DNA of 16,394 bases, taken from contig JBBILQ010000060.1 in NCBI GenBank assembly GCA_037444845.1, forward strand, positions 1 through 16,394, read 5' to 3'. Positions 1 to 6,779 of this stretch are shown here, one piece after another. This DNA comes from JARYMI01 sp037444845 (GTDB taxonomy: Bacteria; Acidobacteriota; Aminicenantia; Aminicenantales; UBA8522). How positions within the stretch are numbered: position 1 is the first letter of the stretch; every line of letters starts with the position of its first letter. The notes under the pieces are model-generated. The model had not been told where the DNA came from, searched no databases, and saw only the letters and a list, made by a program, of their open reading frames with translations. The translations under genes and the position numbers were made by a program.

Positions 1-57
1 CCCCCAGGGGAGGGGCCTGCTTTCTGGCATAATTTGTGAATAGGTCAGGTTAGAAAC

Positions 58-894
58 TCACAGGCGGATTGAGAGGCCTCCCCGGAGCAGGAATCCGTTC
101 CAGATCCCGGCATCGACAAGGAAGTGAATGTTCTGGGAAATTCTGGCCTTGAGGCCCATGTTCAACTGGATGAAGGGAAAGAAGCCGGGCAGGAAGAAAT
201 CTTCACCCTCCGCCTCGAGCTCATCTTTCAACTGCTTCAAGGTTTTGCTCACTGAATCTTCGTAATGCTCTGGCAGCTTACCGGGGAGGACGAGGTCGCC
301 AGAGTAGGAATAGGTGACCTGAGCCTCCTCGAGCGCTGTCCCGGTTGATGCTCCCAACCCAAAAGTGATATAAGGATGAATGACCGAAGAAGGAATGATA
401 TCCCAGCGGAAACTCAGATGAAAAGACAGGGGCTTGATCAGAAATTCGCCGCTTGATGCTGCAGCAAAGTGCGCCTCCTGGGCTGAAATGTTGTCTCGAA
501 GGCTGAGGGAGGCGCTGATCTCCGGCACAGCGACTTTCATGGTCGTCTTCTCAATCGACAGGCCCAGGCTGAACGAACCATTCGCGCCGCCCGGGTACAA
601 CCTGACTTCAAACCCGAAGTTGTCGCCGCTCGAATCAAAAGCGACGTTCTGGCTGTAGGCCGTCTCCTCAAGGTTGGGATGATCGGCCTGGACGTCGGAG
701 AGGATCTTCTCCTTTAGATCCGTTTTTAAAGCGCTGCTGAGGCCTTCCTCGATGAACGAACGCAGGAGGTTGATGCTCCATTTCGAATAGTGGAAGCCGA
801 ACTCAAAATGGCCTTGAGCGCCGGCCTGAGGAGCCCACGCTATCAAAACAAAACAAGAACTGAAAGCCAGGAACAAGGAAAGGGCTTTTCTCAT
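58..894 (-). CDS. Secreted, probable outer-membrane beta-barrel protein
   Basis: I do not recognise a named family. The 278-residue product starts with a clear signal peptide: basic MRK, a hydrophobic stretch to about residue 20, and a likely cleavage after AGA in QAGAQGHF. The rest alternates short amphipathic stretches (for example FGFEVRLYPG, FSLGLSIEK, LSFHLSFRWDI, YITFGLGAS) with Gly/Asn turns and ends in GGLSIRL, which is what small outer-membrane barrels look like. Two acidic helical insertions, near residues 40-75 and 215-235, interrupt the strands. I chose the ATG at 894 because the signal peptide begins there and an AGGTGG Shine-Dalgarno lies about 7 bases upstream; an in-frame start at 951 would add 19 residues and spoil the signal. 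The gene stands alone and diverges from the cyclophilin gene. The final residue is Leu, not the usual aromatic of a beta-signal, so barrel insertion is inferred. Confidence 0.7.
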   Translation of the reverse strand: MRKALSLFLAFSSCFVLIAWAPQAGAQGHFEFGFHYSKWSINLLRSFIEEGLSSALKTDLKEKILSDVQADHPNLEETAYSQNVAFDSSGDNFGFEVRLYPGGANGSFSLGLSIEKTTMKVAVPEISASLSLRDNISAQEAHFAAASSGEFLIKPLSFHLSFRWDIIPSSVIHPYITFGLGASTGTALEEAQVTYSYSGDLVLPGKLPEHYEDSVSKTLKQLKDELEAEGEDFFLPGFFPFIQLNMGLKARISQNIHFLVDAGIWNGFLLRGGLSIRL

Positions 895-979
895 GATGTC
901 CACCTCGCTCCATGGATTTTCCCGGCAGCATATCAGAAGTCGCCAGGGCACTCAATAATATTAGTCGCAGGACTGAAGA

Positions 980-1004
980 GTAATAGGATGTTGGCCGAAA
1001 TCAG
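980..1004 (-). promoter_or_regulatory. Weak promoter candidate for the 58-894 gene
   Basis: On the minus strand, TTGAAC (1009-1004) is followed after 18 bases by TATTAC (985-980), giving a 4/6 match at the -10 box. It would start transcription near 973, leaving an untranslated leader of about 80 bases. Evidence is limited to these hexamers and their position in the divergent gap; other AT-rich sites nearby could serve equally well. Confidence 0.2.
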
Positions 1005-1036
1005 TTCAACGAAAAAATATTCAAGACAGGATTTTA

Positions 1037-1065
1037 TTGAATCAGACCGCGATTTTTGATATTTT
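1037..1065 (+). promoter_or_regulatory. Promoter candidate for the cyclophilin gene
   Basis: TTGAAT (1037-1042), a 17-base spacer and TATTTT (1060-1065) form a plausible sigma-70-type promoter just upstream of the cyclophilin start. Transcription would begin near 1072, giving a leader of about 24 bases that still contains the Shine-Dalgarno. The -10 box is a modest match, so this remains a candidate. Confidence 0.4.
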
Positions 1066-1085
1066 TTTAGTCCTTAATCCTGCAT

Positions 1086-1091
1086 GGAGGT
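1086..1091 (+). promoter_or_regulatory. Ribosome binding site that sets the cyclophilin start
   Basis: GGAGGT lies 4 bases before the ATG at 1096. An earlier in-frame ATG at 1084 overlaps this Shine-Dalgarno itself, so 1096 is the start that fits. Confidence 0.75.
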
Positions 1092-1095
1092 AAAA

Positions 1096-1677
1096 ATGGC
1101 AAGGAAGGTCTTTATTTTATTCCTGACAGGGCTGTTCCTGGCGTTTGCCGGCACGCAAACCGCTTCGGCGGCCAACCCGAAAGTCCTGATGAAAACCAGC
1201 AAGGGCGACATCACCATAGAACTCAACGAGGACAAAGCTCCGATCACGGTCCGGAATTTCCTTTCCTACGTGGACGAGAAGTTCTACGACGGGACCATCT
1301 TCCACCGTGTCATCAAAGGGTTCATGATCCAGGGCGGCGGCCTCACGCCCGACTTTAAGGAAAAGCCTTCCAAGCCGCCTATCCAGAACGAGGCAGCCAA
1401 CGGCCTTAAGAACGGAAGAGGGACGATCGCCATGGCCCGAACCCCCGAGATCAACAGCGCCACCTGCCAGTTTTTCATCAACCATGTCGATAACGCTTTC
1501 CTCGACCACCGGGAGAACACGGCTCAGGGGTTCGGGTATGCGGTTTTCGGCCGGGTTACCTCCGGGATGGAAGTTGTTGACGCTATCGCCAATGTGCGCA
1601 CGGGGACAATCAAAGGGTACGCCGACGCTCCGCAGGAGACCATCACGATTATTTCGGTCCAACGGATTAAAAATTGA
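1096..1677 (+). CDS. ppiA: Periplasmic-type peptidyl-prolyl cis-trans isomerase (cyclophilin)
   Basis: Cyclophilins catalyse cis-trans isomerisation of bonds before proline and so assist folding, here of exported proteins. The 193-residue product has a signal peptide (MARK, hydrophobic core to about 17, likely cleavage after TASA at 25). A single cyclophilin domain follows to the C-terminus. Active-site landmarks are FHRVIKGFMIQGG (residues 69-81), which supplies the catalytic Arg71, Phe76 and Gln79, then NSATCQFFIN (120-129) and GYAVFGRV (147-154). Phe135 in AFLDH occupies the place of human CypA Trp121, as in E. coli cyclophilins, which are poorly sensitive to cyclosporin. Length matches single-domain bacterial enzymes. 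The M23 peptidase gene follows after 45 bases, with a weak terminator-like hairpin between. The symbol reflects the exported bacterial type; a precise orthology to E. coli PpiA is not proven. Confidence 0.92.
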   Translation: MARKVFILFLTGLFLAFAGTQTASAANPKVLMKTSKGDITIELNEDKAPITVRNFLSYVDEKFYDGTIFHRVIKGFMIQGGGLTPDFKEKPSKPPIQNEAANGLKNGRGTIAMARTPEINSATCQFFINHVDNAFLDHRENTAQGFGYAVFGRVTSGMEVVDAIANVRTGTIKGYADAPQETITIISVQRIKN

Positions 1678-1687
1678 ATGAGGAATC

Positions 1688-1702
1688 AGCCCGGGGGCTT
1701 TT
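1688..1702 (+). terminator. Weak terminator-like hairpin after the cyclophilin gene
   Basis: AGCC (1688-1691) can pair with GGCT (1696-1699) around a CGGG loop, followed by TTTT (1699-1702). The stem is only 4-5 base pairs and the T-run is short, so at best it attenuates read-through into the M23 peptidase gene. Confidence 0.3.
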
Positions 1703-1722
1703 AAAAACGCTGCCATGAGACG

Positions 1723-3009
1723 ATGAAGGCGGCTAACGTTCAGATCAAAATTCGCAGAAAAAAGAAAAAAAGGCTTTTTCTTCTGGCCTTCTGCCTGCTG
1801 GCCCTGGCTGCCCTGATATTTTTCCCGACGGAGCGTGTCCTCAAGAGAAAAGGAGAGCTCAAGGGAGTCGAGAAAGCTCCGGCAGCCACAACTGACGTGC
1901 CCGAGCTCGTTGAGTACAAAGAACGTCTCCGGTCCGGAAGCACGATCAGCGAGGTGCTTTCCCATTACGGATTCGCACCAGAAGAGGTTCACACCCTGTA
2001 TGAGCAGACAAGGCCTGTCTATGACCTGCGCTTCATCAGGGCCGGCAGGGAATTCCGGCTCTTTGCATCGCCAGAGGGCAAAATCGTCCGGGTTGAGTAT
2101 GACATCGACGATGCGCGCTATCTTTCCATTCAAAGGAGCGAGGAAAATTTTTCGGCGATCGTGGCAACTCATCCTGTCCAGACTGAAGTGAACTATCTCT
2201 GCGGCGTCATCGAGGACAATCCCATCCTGACGTTCAACGAACTGGGCGAGACCGACGCCCTGGGTTTGGCGTTTTCCGACCTTTATGCCTGGGATGTCGA
2301 TTTCTACGTGGACCTCCGCCGGGGCGACACCTTCAAAGTCATTTATGAGAAGAAATATCTCAAGGGGAAATTCGCGGGCTACGGAAATATCCTGGCTGCT
2401 GAGCTCGTCAATCGGGGAAAGGCATTTCAAGCATACTATTTCGTTCGGCCGGACACGCACAAACCTGGCTTTTATGACGCGGAGGGCAAGTCGCTCAAGA
2501 AAGAATTCATCAAATCTCCGATCAAATGGGCCCGCATCACCTCCCGATTTAGCCAGCGACGTCTCCATCCCATCCATCGGGTTTACAGGGCTCACTTCGG
2601 AGTGGATTACGCTGCGCCGGTGGGAACCCCGGTCCAGGCGACGGCTGACGGGACAGTCATCTATGTCGGGTTTAACGGAGCCGCGGGACGGATGGTCAGA
2701 ATCCGCCACAAGAACGCCTACGAAACCATGTATCTTCATTTAAGAAGCTATGGGCCGGGGATCAAAGTCGGGGCCAGAGTCAAGAGCGGCGACATCGTGG
2801 GCTATGTCGGCTCATCGGGAGAATCCACAGGACCCCACCTGGATTACCGGATAAAGCTAAAGGGAAGGTACATCAACCCGCTGAGCTGGAAATTTGAACC
2901 GGTCGAACCCCTCAAGGAAGAATTTGTGGACGATTTCAAAAGGCAGATCGAACCCTACCGCGTCCTCTTAGAGAATCCCTTTCTCTTCATTAGCCCCGGC
3001 ATGCTCTAA
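1723..3009 (+). CDS. Membrane-anchored M23-family peptidoglycan peptidase
   Basis: Probably a zinc endopeptidase cutting peptide cross-links in the wall, or a regulator of one. The 428 residues hold a basic N-terminus (RRKKKKR), one membrane segment (about 18-34, no obvious cleavage site), an OapA/LysM-like domain (about 62-125), an intermediate domain (about 130-260) as in MepM/Csd3-type proteins, and an M23 domain (about 265-390). In the M23 domain HFGVD gives His291 and Asp295, and YLHL gives His339. The usual HxH motif reads PHLDYRI, so His372 is kept but the third zinc ligand is Asp374. Asp could still bind metal, so the enzyme need not be dead. The start follows a poor ribosome site (GAGA near 1717). 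The gene may be co-transcribed with the cyclophilin gene and ends 16 bases from a convergent gene. Confidence 0.87.
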   Translation: MKAANVQIKIRRKKKKRLFLLAFCLLALAALIFFPTERVLKRKGELKGVEKAPAATTDVPELVEYKERLRSGSTISEVLSHYGFAPEEVHTLYEQTRPVYDLRFIRAGREFRLFASPEGKIVRVEYDIDDARYLSIQRSEENFSAIVATHPVQTEVNYLCGVIEDNPILTFNELGETDALGLAFSDLYAWDVDFYVDLRRGDTFKVIYEKKYLKGKFAGYGNILAAELVNRGKAFQAYYFVRPDTHKPGFYDAEGKSLKKEFIKSPIKWARITSRFSQRRLHPIHRVYRAHFGVDYAAPVGTPVQATADGTVIYVGFNGAAGRMVRIRHKNAYETMYLHLRSYGPGIKVGARVKSGDIVGYVGSSGESTGPHLDYRIKLKGRYINPLSWKFEPVEPLKEEFVDDFKRQIEPYRVLLENPFLFISPGML

Positions 3010-3029
3010 AAGAGGCCTTCCGGTTTTAG
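3006..3029. terminator. Possible two-way terminator holding both convergent stop codons
   Basis: CTAAAA (3006-3011) and TTTTAG (3024-3029) are exact inverted repeats. Inside them GG (3014-3015) pairs with CC (3020-3021) around a CCTT loop, with a 2x2 mismatch between the stems. A-runs and T-runs flank the hairpin on either strand, as in bidirectional terminators. The TAA of the M23 gene lies in the left arm and the TAA of the minus-strand gene in the right arm. The stem is AT-rich and short, so its strength is doubtful. Confidence 0.35.
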
Positions 3030-4987
3030 TTCTTCTCCCGGTGTCCGCCTTCGCGGGAGCCGCCAGAGTTTGAAGAACCGGATGATGCAGCCGAGGAAGC
3101 GCTGCCTCCGGCCGAGGATGTCCCGCTTGATTCTCCGCTTGCGCCTTGGCCGCCCCAGAATCCTCTTCCCGCGCTATCTCCGGAAAGCCTGACCCTCGGC
3201 CCCATCGTGTTCGATGAGAGGCCGAGCTCTGGACAGGTCACGGCATTTGTGCGGCTGGAATAGGAGACGTTCACTCCCAGAGCCTGCGCTCGGCGGACAT
3301 CGGGATTCCAATCCCTGAAGCGCGTCGAGTCTGAGCCTGAAGATGACGCTCCCGCCGTTTCCGGGCAAGCCGTGGTCTTCGCCTCTCGATAGAAACCTTC
3401 AAAAGAGGGTCTTGATCCCCTGCTCTTAGACTGGTCGGGTAAAGACAAGGCTCGCGACCGGAGCTCGGCTGCGGCCCGGCCTGACTGGAGAGCCCTCAGC
3501 GCCTCCAAGGACACAGAGTGGGAGTTTCGCCGGACGGTATCTTTTGGAGAAGAGGGTTCGGCCTCGGGTCGGCGGGAAAGCTTTTCAACGCCGATAATCT
3601 TTTCTTCCATCCGCGGCGAGGCCAGGTCACCTTTCCTGATAATCGCAGCTTGGCGCGGCATCTCCCGCAGGGAAGCCAAAACATTCTCATTTCCTTTCTC
3701 CAGGGCAGCTATCGTCGTTTGATAAGCCTTCTTGAGATCCTTCGGTAGAGGAAGTGTCGTCGTGTCTTTTTTCTTCAACTGGCTTTTGCTGATGGAACGG
3801 ACGGCTCTCGCGGAGAAAGTTTCGCTCGAAATATAATAGGAAGTCAACCAGGAATAGGGACGGCTTCCGTAGCCGGCCAAATCCATAGACGGCACCCAAT
3901 ACCAATCGAACAGAGACCAGGGCCGCCAGAAGTAATAGCCGTAATAGAAATCCCAGACTGCCCATGCGGGCGCGAAGATCGAGCCGGGAAGCCAGAGCCA
4001 GCCCTTCTTAGCATCCCACATCCAGATCCCGAGGTGATACGGAACCCAGCCCCAGGGCTCTCCGGGAATCCAGAAAAGCTGACCTTGGTAAACACTCCAG
4101 CGGCCATAGCACAGCGGTTGCCAGGTTCCCCGGGGATAATAATCATTGTAATGGGGCCTCCATACATAGCCGTAAAGGGAATGCCAGATCCATTCGCCGT
4201 AACGATTGCCGAATCTTTGAGCGAAATAAAAGACAGCCGGGGGCAGTTTTTGAAGCGGCTTGGGGAGAAAACTCTCTTCGTGAAGGGCCAGGAAATTTTC
4301 ATTGATGGAAACATTCCAGGAGATAAAATCGTCGCTCTCGACAAAGGCGGCGCGTTCCGCCTGGTCATCGGCTGAAACGATGTATCTTTCTCTCTTGTTG
4401 ATTTTTACCTGAGAGAGGCGGGATTCGTCCGGACCGAAAAGAAGGCGCGCCGCGCCCCTCTCGACCTGGACGTCGGCAAAACCCTCCGGAGTCAACTTGA
4501 TGAGAGCGACAGAATGGTGGTCGAGCTTGACGGCGGCATGAGGAGTCATGACCTGGAAAATCTCCATCGAATCATATCTTTTGTGCATGACATAGACTTG
4601 GCCTTTGGCCAAAAGGAGGTTGGAAATTTTCTTGGCCGAGCTCAAGCTTTGAGCCAGGATGGTTTCGATCTTCAACTCGGTGGCAAAATCCAGCCGGACG
4701 ATTGTGCCGTTATCAAACTGAATCTCGCACCTCCTTGAGTCTGACGTCTGGATGATATCTCCAGGCCCAAGGGGGAGGTTGAGGATCGCGACTTCAGGAA
4801 GGGTTTGTCCTTCTCTATAGACAACAGGATCATTGCCGTCGTTCTTGATTTCAACGTAGCTGATGTGGCCAAAATAAAAGTCCTTCGGCCCGTTTGCCGT
4901 CTTGTATTTGGCCACGACCGGCTGAACGGAAAGAACGCTGATCACAAGGGCAATTGATATCATAACCTGTCTACCCTTTTGCTTCAC
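3026..4987 (-). CDS. Exported FecR-like / DUF6600 protein
   Basis: The function of this family is not known to me. The 653-residue product has a signal peptide (hydrophobic residues 9-22, likely cleavage after VVA at 26). Residues about 55-215 form a FecR-like beta domain: GDIIQTSDSRRCEIQFDNG resembles the typical 'sensitive to charge/threshold' core, followed by GQVYVM and VERGAARL strands. Residues about 250-365 are extremely rich in Trp and Tyr in repeated units (WIWHSLYGYVWRP, WVPYHLGIWMW, GWLWLPGS, YFWRPW), typical of DUF6600. Residues 400-590 are charged and disordered, and the last 60 are Gly/Ser-rich. The start is GTG at 4987, chosen because AAGGAGG lies 6 bases upstream and the signal peptide follows. 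No sigma factor or TonB receptor gene is adjacent, so a classic FecR anti-sigma role is not supported. A surface or periplasmic role is inferred. Confidence 0.8.
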   Translation of the reverse strand: MKQKGRQVMISIALVISVLSVQPVVAKYKTANGPKDFYFGHISYVEIKNDGNDPVVYREGQTLPEVAILNLPLGPGDIIQTSDSRRCEIQFDNGTIVRLDFATELKIETILAQSLSSAKKISNLLLAKGQVYVMHKRYDSMEIFQVMTPHAAVKLDHHSVALIKLTPEGFADVQVERGAARLLFGPDESRLSQVKINKRERYIVSADDQAERAAFVESDDFISWNVSINENFLALHEESFLPKPLQKLPPAVFYFAQRFGNRYGEWIWHSLYGYVWRPHYNDYYPRGTWQPLCYGRWSVYQGQLFWIPGEPWGWVPYHLGIWMWDAKKGWLWLPGSIFAPAWAVWDFYYGYYFWRPWSLFDWYWVPSMDLAGYGSRPYSWLTSYYISSETFSARAVRSISKSQLKKKDTTTLPLPKDLKKAYQTTIAALEKGNENVLASLREMPRQAAIIRKGDLASPRMEEKIIGVEKLSRRPEAEPSSPKDTVRRNSHSVSLEALRALQSGRAAAELRSRALSLPDQSKSRGSRPSFEGFYREAKTTACPETAGASSSGSDSTRFRDWNPDVRRAQALGVNVSYSSRTNAVTCPELGLSSNTMGPRVRLSGDSAGRGFWGGQGASGESSGTSSAGGSASSAASSGSSNSGGSREGGHREKN

Positions 4988-4993
4988 GGTTGG

Positions 4994-5000
4994 CCTCCTT
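4994..5000 (-). promoter_or_regulatory. Ribosome binding site for the GTG-started FecR/DUF6600 gene
   Basis: AAGGAGG on the minus strand lies 6 bases before the GTG at 4987. It decides the start, since no in-frame ATG lies between it and the signal peptide's internal Met9. Confidence 0.7.
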
Positions 5001-5007
5001 TTCCATG

Positions 5008-5036
5008 TTTATACCACATTTTTATTTACAGCAATT
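5008..5036 (-). promoter_or_regulatory. Extended -10 promoter candidate for the FecR/DUF6600 gene
   Basis: On the minus strand TGGTATAAA (TATAAA at 5013-5008) has the TGn extension of an extended -10 promoter. The -35 region is weak: TTGCTG about 15 bases upstream in AT-rich sequence. Transcription would start near 5001, leaving a leader of about 14 bases that carries the Shine-Dalgarno. Confidence 0.4.
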
Positions 5037-5097
5037 TCCGTGCCAAATAAAGATTGGGCGCCGATCCACCCAGGTCCCTGGTTTTTGTCCCTCCCCG

Positions 5098-5141
5098 AGG
5101 ACACCTGTCGCGTTTGGTGGCGACGGTCCTACGAGAGGACC
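5098..5141. other. Two mutually exclusive hairpins in the divergent gap
   Basis: AGGAC (5098-5102) pairs with GTCCT (5126-5130), and inside it GTCGC (5107-5111) pairs with GCGAC (5120-5124). Alternatively GGTCCT (5125-5130) pairs with AGGACC (5136-5141) around ACGAG. Both folds need the same GTCCT arm. The region lies upstream of both predicted promoters, so the hairpins may matter as DNA (a repeat remnant or binding site) and not as RNA. Confidence 0.35.
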
Positions 5142-5159
5142 CTTCGCGCCGTGGAAAGG

Positions 5160-5189
5160 TTGACAAGAGAAGCGATGAATCACTAAAAT
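5160..5189 (+). promoter_or_regulatory. Promoter candidate for the FBP aldolase/phosphatase operon
   Basis: A perfect TTGACA (5160-5165) is followed after 18 bases by TAAAAT (5184-5189), a 5/6 match. Transcription would begin near 5196 and give a leader of about 32 bases ending in the AAGGAGGA ribosome site. It is the only good promoter seen upstream of the four-gene run 5228-7369. Confidence 0.6.
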
Positions 5190-5227
5190 AAATTCGCTCG
5201 CCTACCAAAGATCATTAAGGAGGAAAG

Positions 5228-6328
5228 ATGAAAATCACTCTTAGTGTTCTCAAGGCCGATATCGGCAGCATCGGCGGTCACATCAAGCCGAGCCAGGCTC
5301 TTATTGATGAAGTCAGAAATTTCGTCGGCCAGAATGGCAATAATCTCCTCATTGATTATTACATCAGCTCCACAGGGGACGATATCGCCATTCTCTGCAC
5401 TCATGAGCGAGGCGTCTTAGATGAAAAAATCCACAAGCTGGCCTGGGGCGCTTTTTTAGCCGGGACTGCGGTGGCGAAAAAACAAGGGCTTTACGGCGCT
5501 GGCCAGGATCTGCTGAAGGATTCATTCAGCGGCAACATCAAAGGAATGGGACCGGCCGTGGCTGAAATCGAGTTTGAGGAAAGGCCGAACGAACCGTTTA
5601 TTTTCTTCGCCGCCGATAAAACCGACCCGGGCGCCTACAACCTGCCTTTCTATCTTGCCTTCACCGACCCGATGTACTGCGCTGGCCTTCTTCTCAGCCC
5701 AAAGATAAGCGAGGGTTTCACGTTCCGGATCATCGACGTCAGCTACACCGAAAAAGATAAGGTCATCGAGCTCCACGCGCCCGAAGAAACCTACGATATT
5801 GCCACTCTCCTCCGTGACAACGAGAAGTATGTCATCGAGAGCATTTTCTCCCGCAACACGGGAAACCAGGCCGCGGCTGTCTCCACCACCCGCCTGCACA
5901 ACATCGCTGGAAAGTACACCGGCAAGGATGACCCTGTTGCCCTCGTCCGCGTTCAGGGAGAGTTCCCGGCGACCGGAGAGGTCCTGGCTCCTTTCCAGAT
6001 CGGCCATTACGTGGCGGGGTTTATGCGGGGCAGCCACATCGGACCGCTGATGCCCTGCAAGCTCAACGCCACGATCTCTTATTTCGACGGACCGCCCGTC
6101 CTGACCGGCGCAGCCTTCAGCGTCAAGGAAGGAAAGTTGACCGAGCCGGCGGATGTGTTCGACCATCCCTTCTGGGACACCGTCAGGTCAGAGGTTGCCG
6201 CCAAGGCAATGGCTATCCGGCGTCAGGGATTCTCAGGAGCAGCCATGCTTCCGTTCAGCGAGCTCGAATACGGAGGAGTGGTCGAAAAGCTGGCCAAGCT
6301 GGAGAAAAAGTTCAAGCTGCGCGATTAG
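5228..6328 (+). CDS. fbp: Fructose-1,6-bisphosphate aldolase/phosphatase (archaeal type, FBPA)
   Basis: FBPA condenses dihydroxyacetone phosphate with glyceraldehyde 3-phosphate and removes the 1-phosphate to give fructose 6-phosphate, making gluconeogenesis effectively one-way. It acts in the cytoplasm with magnesium. The 366 residues cover the whole family (PF01950). Visible landmarks are KADIGSIGGH (Asp11, His18), STGDD (Asp51, Asp52), AADKTDPGAYNLPFY (Asp130, Lys131, Asp133), and KYTGKDDP with Tyr230, Lys233 and Asp234-235. By position Lys233 matches the Schiff-base lysine 232 of the Sulfolobus enzyme. All key residues appear intact. A strong AAGGAGGA lies 3 bases before the ATG. The family is common in archaea and in deep-branching or anaerobic bacteria, so it hints at life history. 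It leads a likely four-gene operon. Confidence 0.95.
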   Translation: MKITLSVLKADIGSIGGHIKPSQALIDEVRNFVGQNGNNLLIDYYISSTGDDIAILCTHERGVLDEKIHKLAWGAFLAGTAVAKKQGLYGAGQDLLKDSFSGNIKGMGPAVAEIEFEERPNEPFIFFAADKTDPGAYNLPFYLAFTDPMYCAGLLLSPKISEGFTFRIIDVSYTEKDKVIELHAPEETYDIATLLRDNEKYVIESIFSRNTGNQAAAVSTTRLHNIAGKYTGKDDPVALVRVQGEFPATGEVLAPFQIGHYVAGFMRGSHIGPLMPCKLNATISYFDGPPVLTGAAFSVKEGKLTEPADVFDHPFWDTVRSEVAAKAMAIRRQGFSGAAMLPFSELEYGGVVEKLAKLEKKFKLRD

Positions 6329-6339
6329 GGTCTCGAACC

Positions 6340-6756
6340 ATGGAAAAACGCCGCAGCCCGTTCCCGACTGTGGACATCATCATCGAAGTGGCCCGGGCTG
6401 ACGGAAAACCGGGCGTTATCCTGATCAAGAGGAAAAACCCGCCCTTCGGCTGGGCTCTTCCGGGCGGATTTGTCGATTACGGCGAATCCTGCGAAGAGGC
6501 TGCTCGTCGTGAGGCCAGAGAGGAGACGTCACTCGAAATTGAGAGCCTCAGCCAGTTTCACACGTATTCTGACCCAGGCCGAGACCCGCGTTCTCATACG
6601 ATTTCGACTGTCTACACAGCCAAGGCCAGCGGCGTCCCCCAGGCTCGGGATGATGCTCAAGAGGTTGGCATTTTCACTCGGGATGACCTGCCTCAGCCTC
6701 TTGCTTTTGACCATGAGAAAATTCTCGCCGATTATTTCAAGGGCAAGAAAACCTGA
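6340..6756 (+). CDS. Nudix hydrolase, ADP-ribose pyrophosphatase-like
   Basis: Nudix enzymes cleave nucleoside diphosphates linked to another group, using divalent metal held by the Nudix box. In this 138-residue protein the box spans residues 43-65: Gly43, Glu49, then REAREE (57-62) with Glu58, Glu61 and Glu62 as metal ligands. The usual Gly near the box end is Ser64 (ETSLE), a mild deviation. WALPGGFVDYGE before the box, and DPRSHTIST downstream, resemble ADP-ribose pyrophosphatases, so ADP-ribose is the likeliest substrate, though other dinucleotides are possible. The gene begins 11 bases after the FBPA stop without a clear Shine-Dalgarno, suggesting co-transcription and some coupling. Length is normal for a single-domain Nudix enzyme. 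Confidence 0.88.
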   Translation: MEKRRSPFPTVDIIIEVARADGKPGVILIKRKNPPFGWALPGGFVDYGESCEEAARREAREETSLEIESLSQFHTYSDPGRDPRSHTISTVYTAKASGVPQARDDAQEVGIFTRDDLPQPLAFDHEKILADYFKGKKT

Positions 6757-6779
6757 AATACTTTGACAAGGAGGAAAAA

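Noticed and set aside
1117..2739. A 540-codon minus-strand open frame opposite the cyclophilin and M23 genes
   Set aside because: It lies antisense to two well-supported genes in matching codon phase, crosses their intergenic gap, and its translation shows no recognisable domain. It is an effect of GC-rich third positions.
4971..5006. An 11-codon minus-strand open frame (ATG at 5006) overlapping the FecR/DUF6600 start
   Set aside because: It contains the gene's own Shine-Dalgarno and begins upstream of it with no ribosome site; with transcription predicted near 5001 it would not be on the message.
5026..5208. A 60-codon minus-strand open frame in the divergent gap
   Set aside because: It covers the hairpin block and the FBPA promoter, has no ribosome site, and its Arg/Gly-rich translation matches nothing I know.
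5522..6166. A 214-codon minus-strand open frame inside the FBPA gene
   Set aside because: Antisense shadow of a fully conserved enzyme, with no motif, signal or ribosome site of its own.
6763..6768. TTGACA just before EncFtn as an internal promoter
   Set aside because: No acceptable -10 box lies 16-18 bases downstream, and the hexamer merges with the ribosome site of the gene, so it is likely chance.
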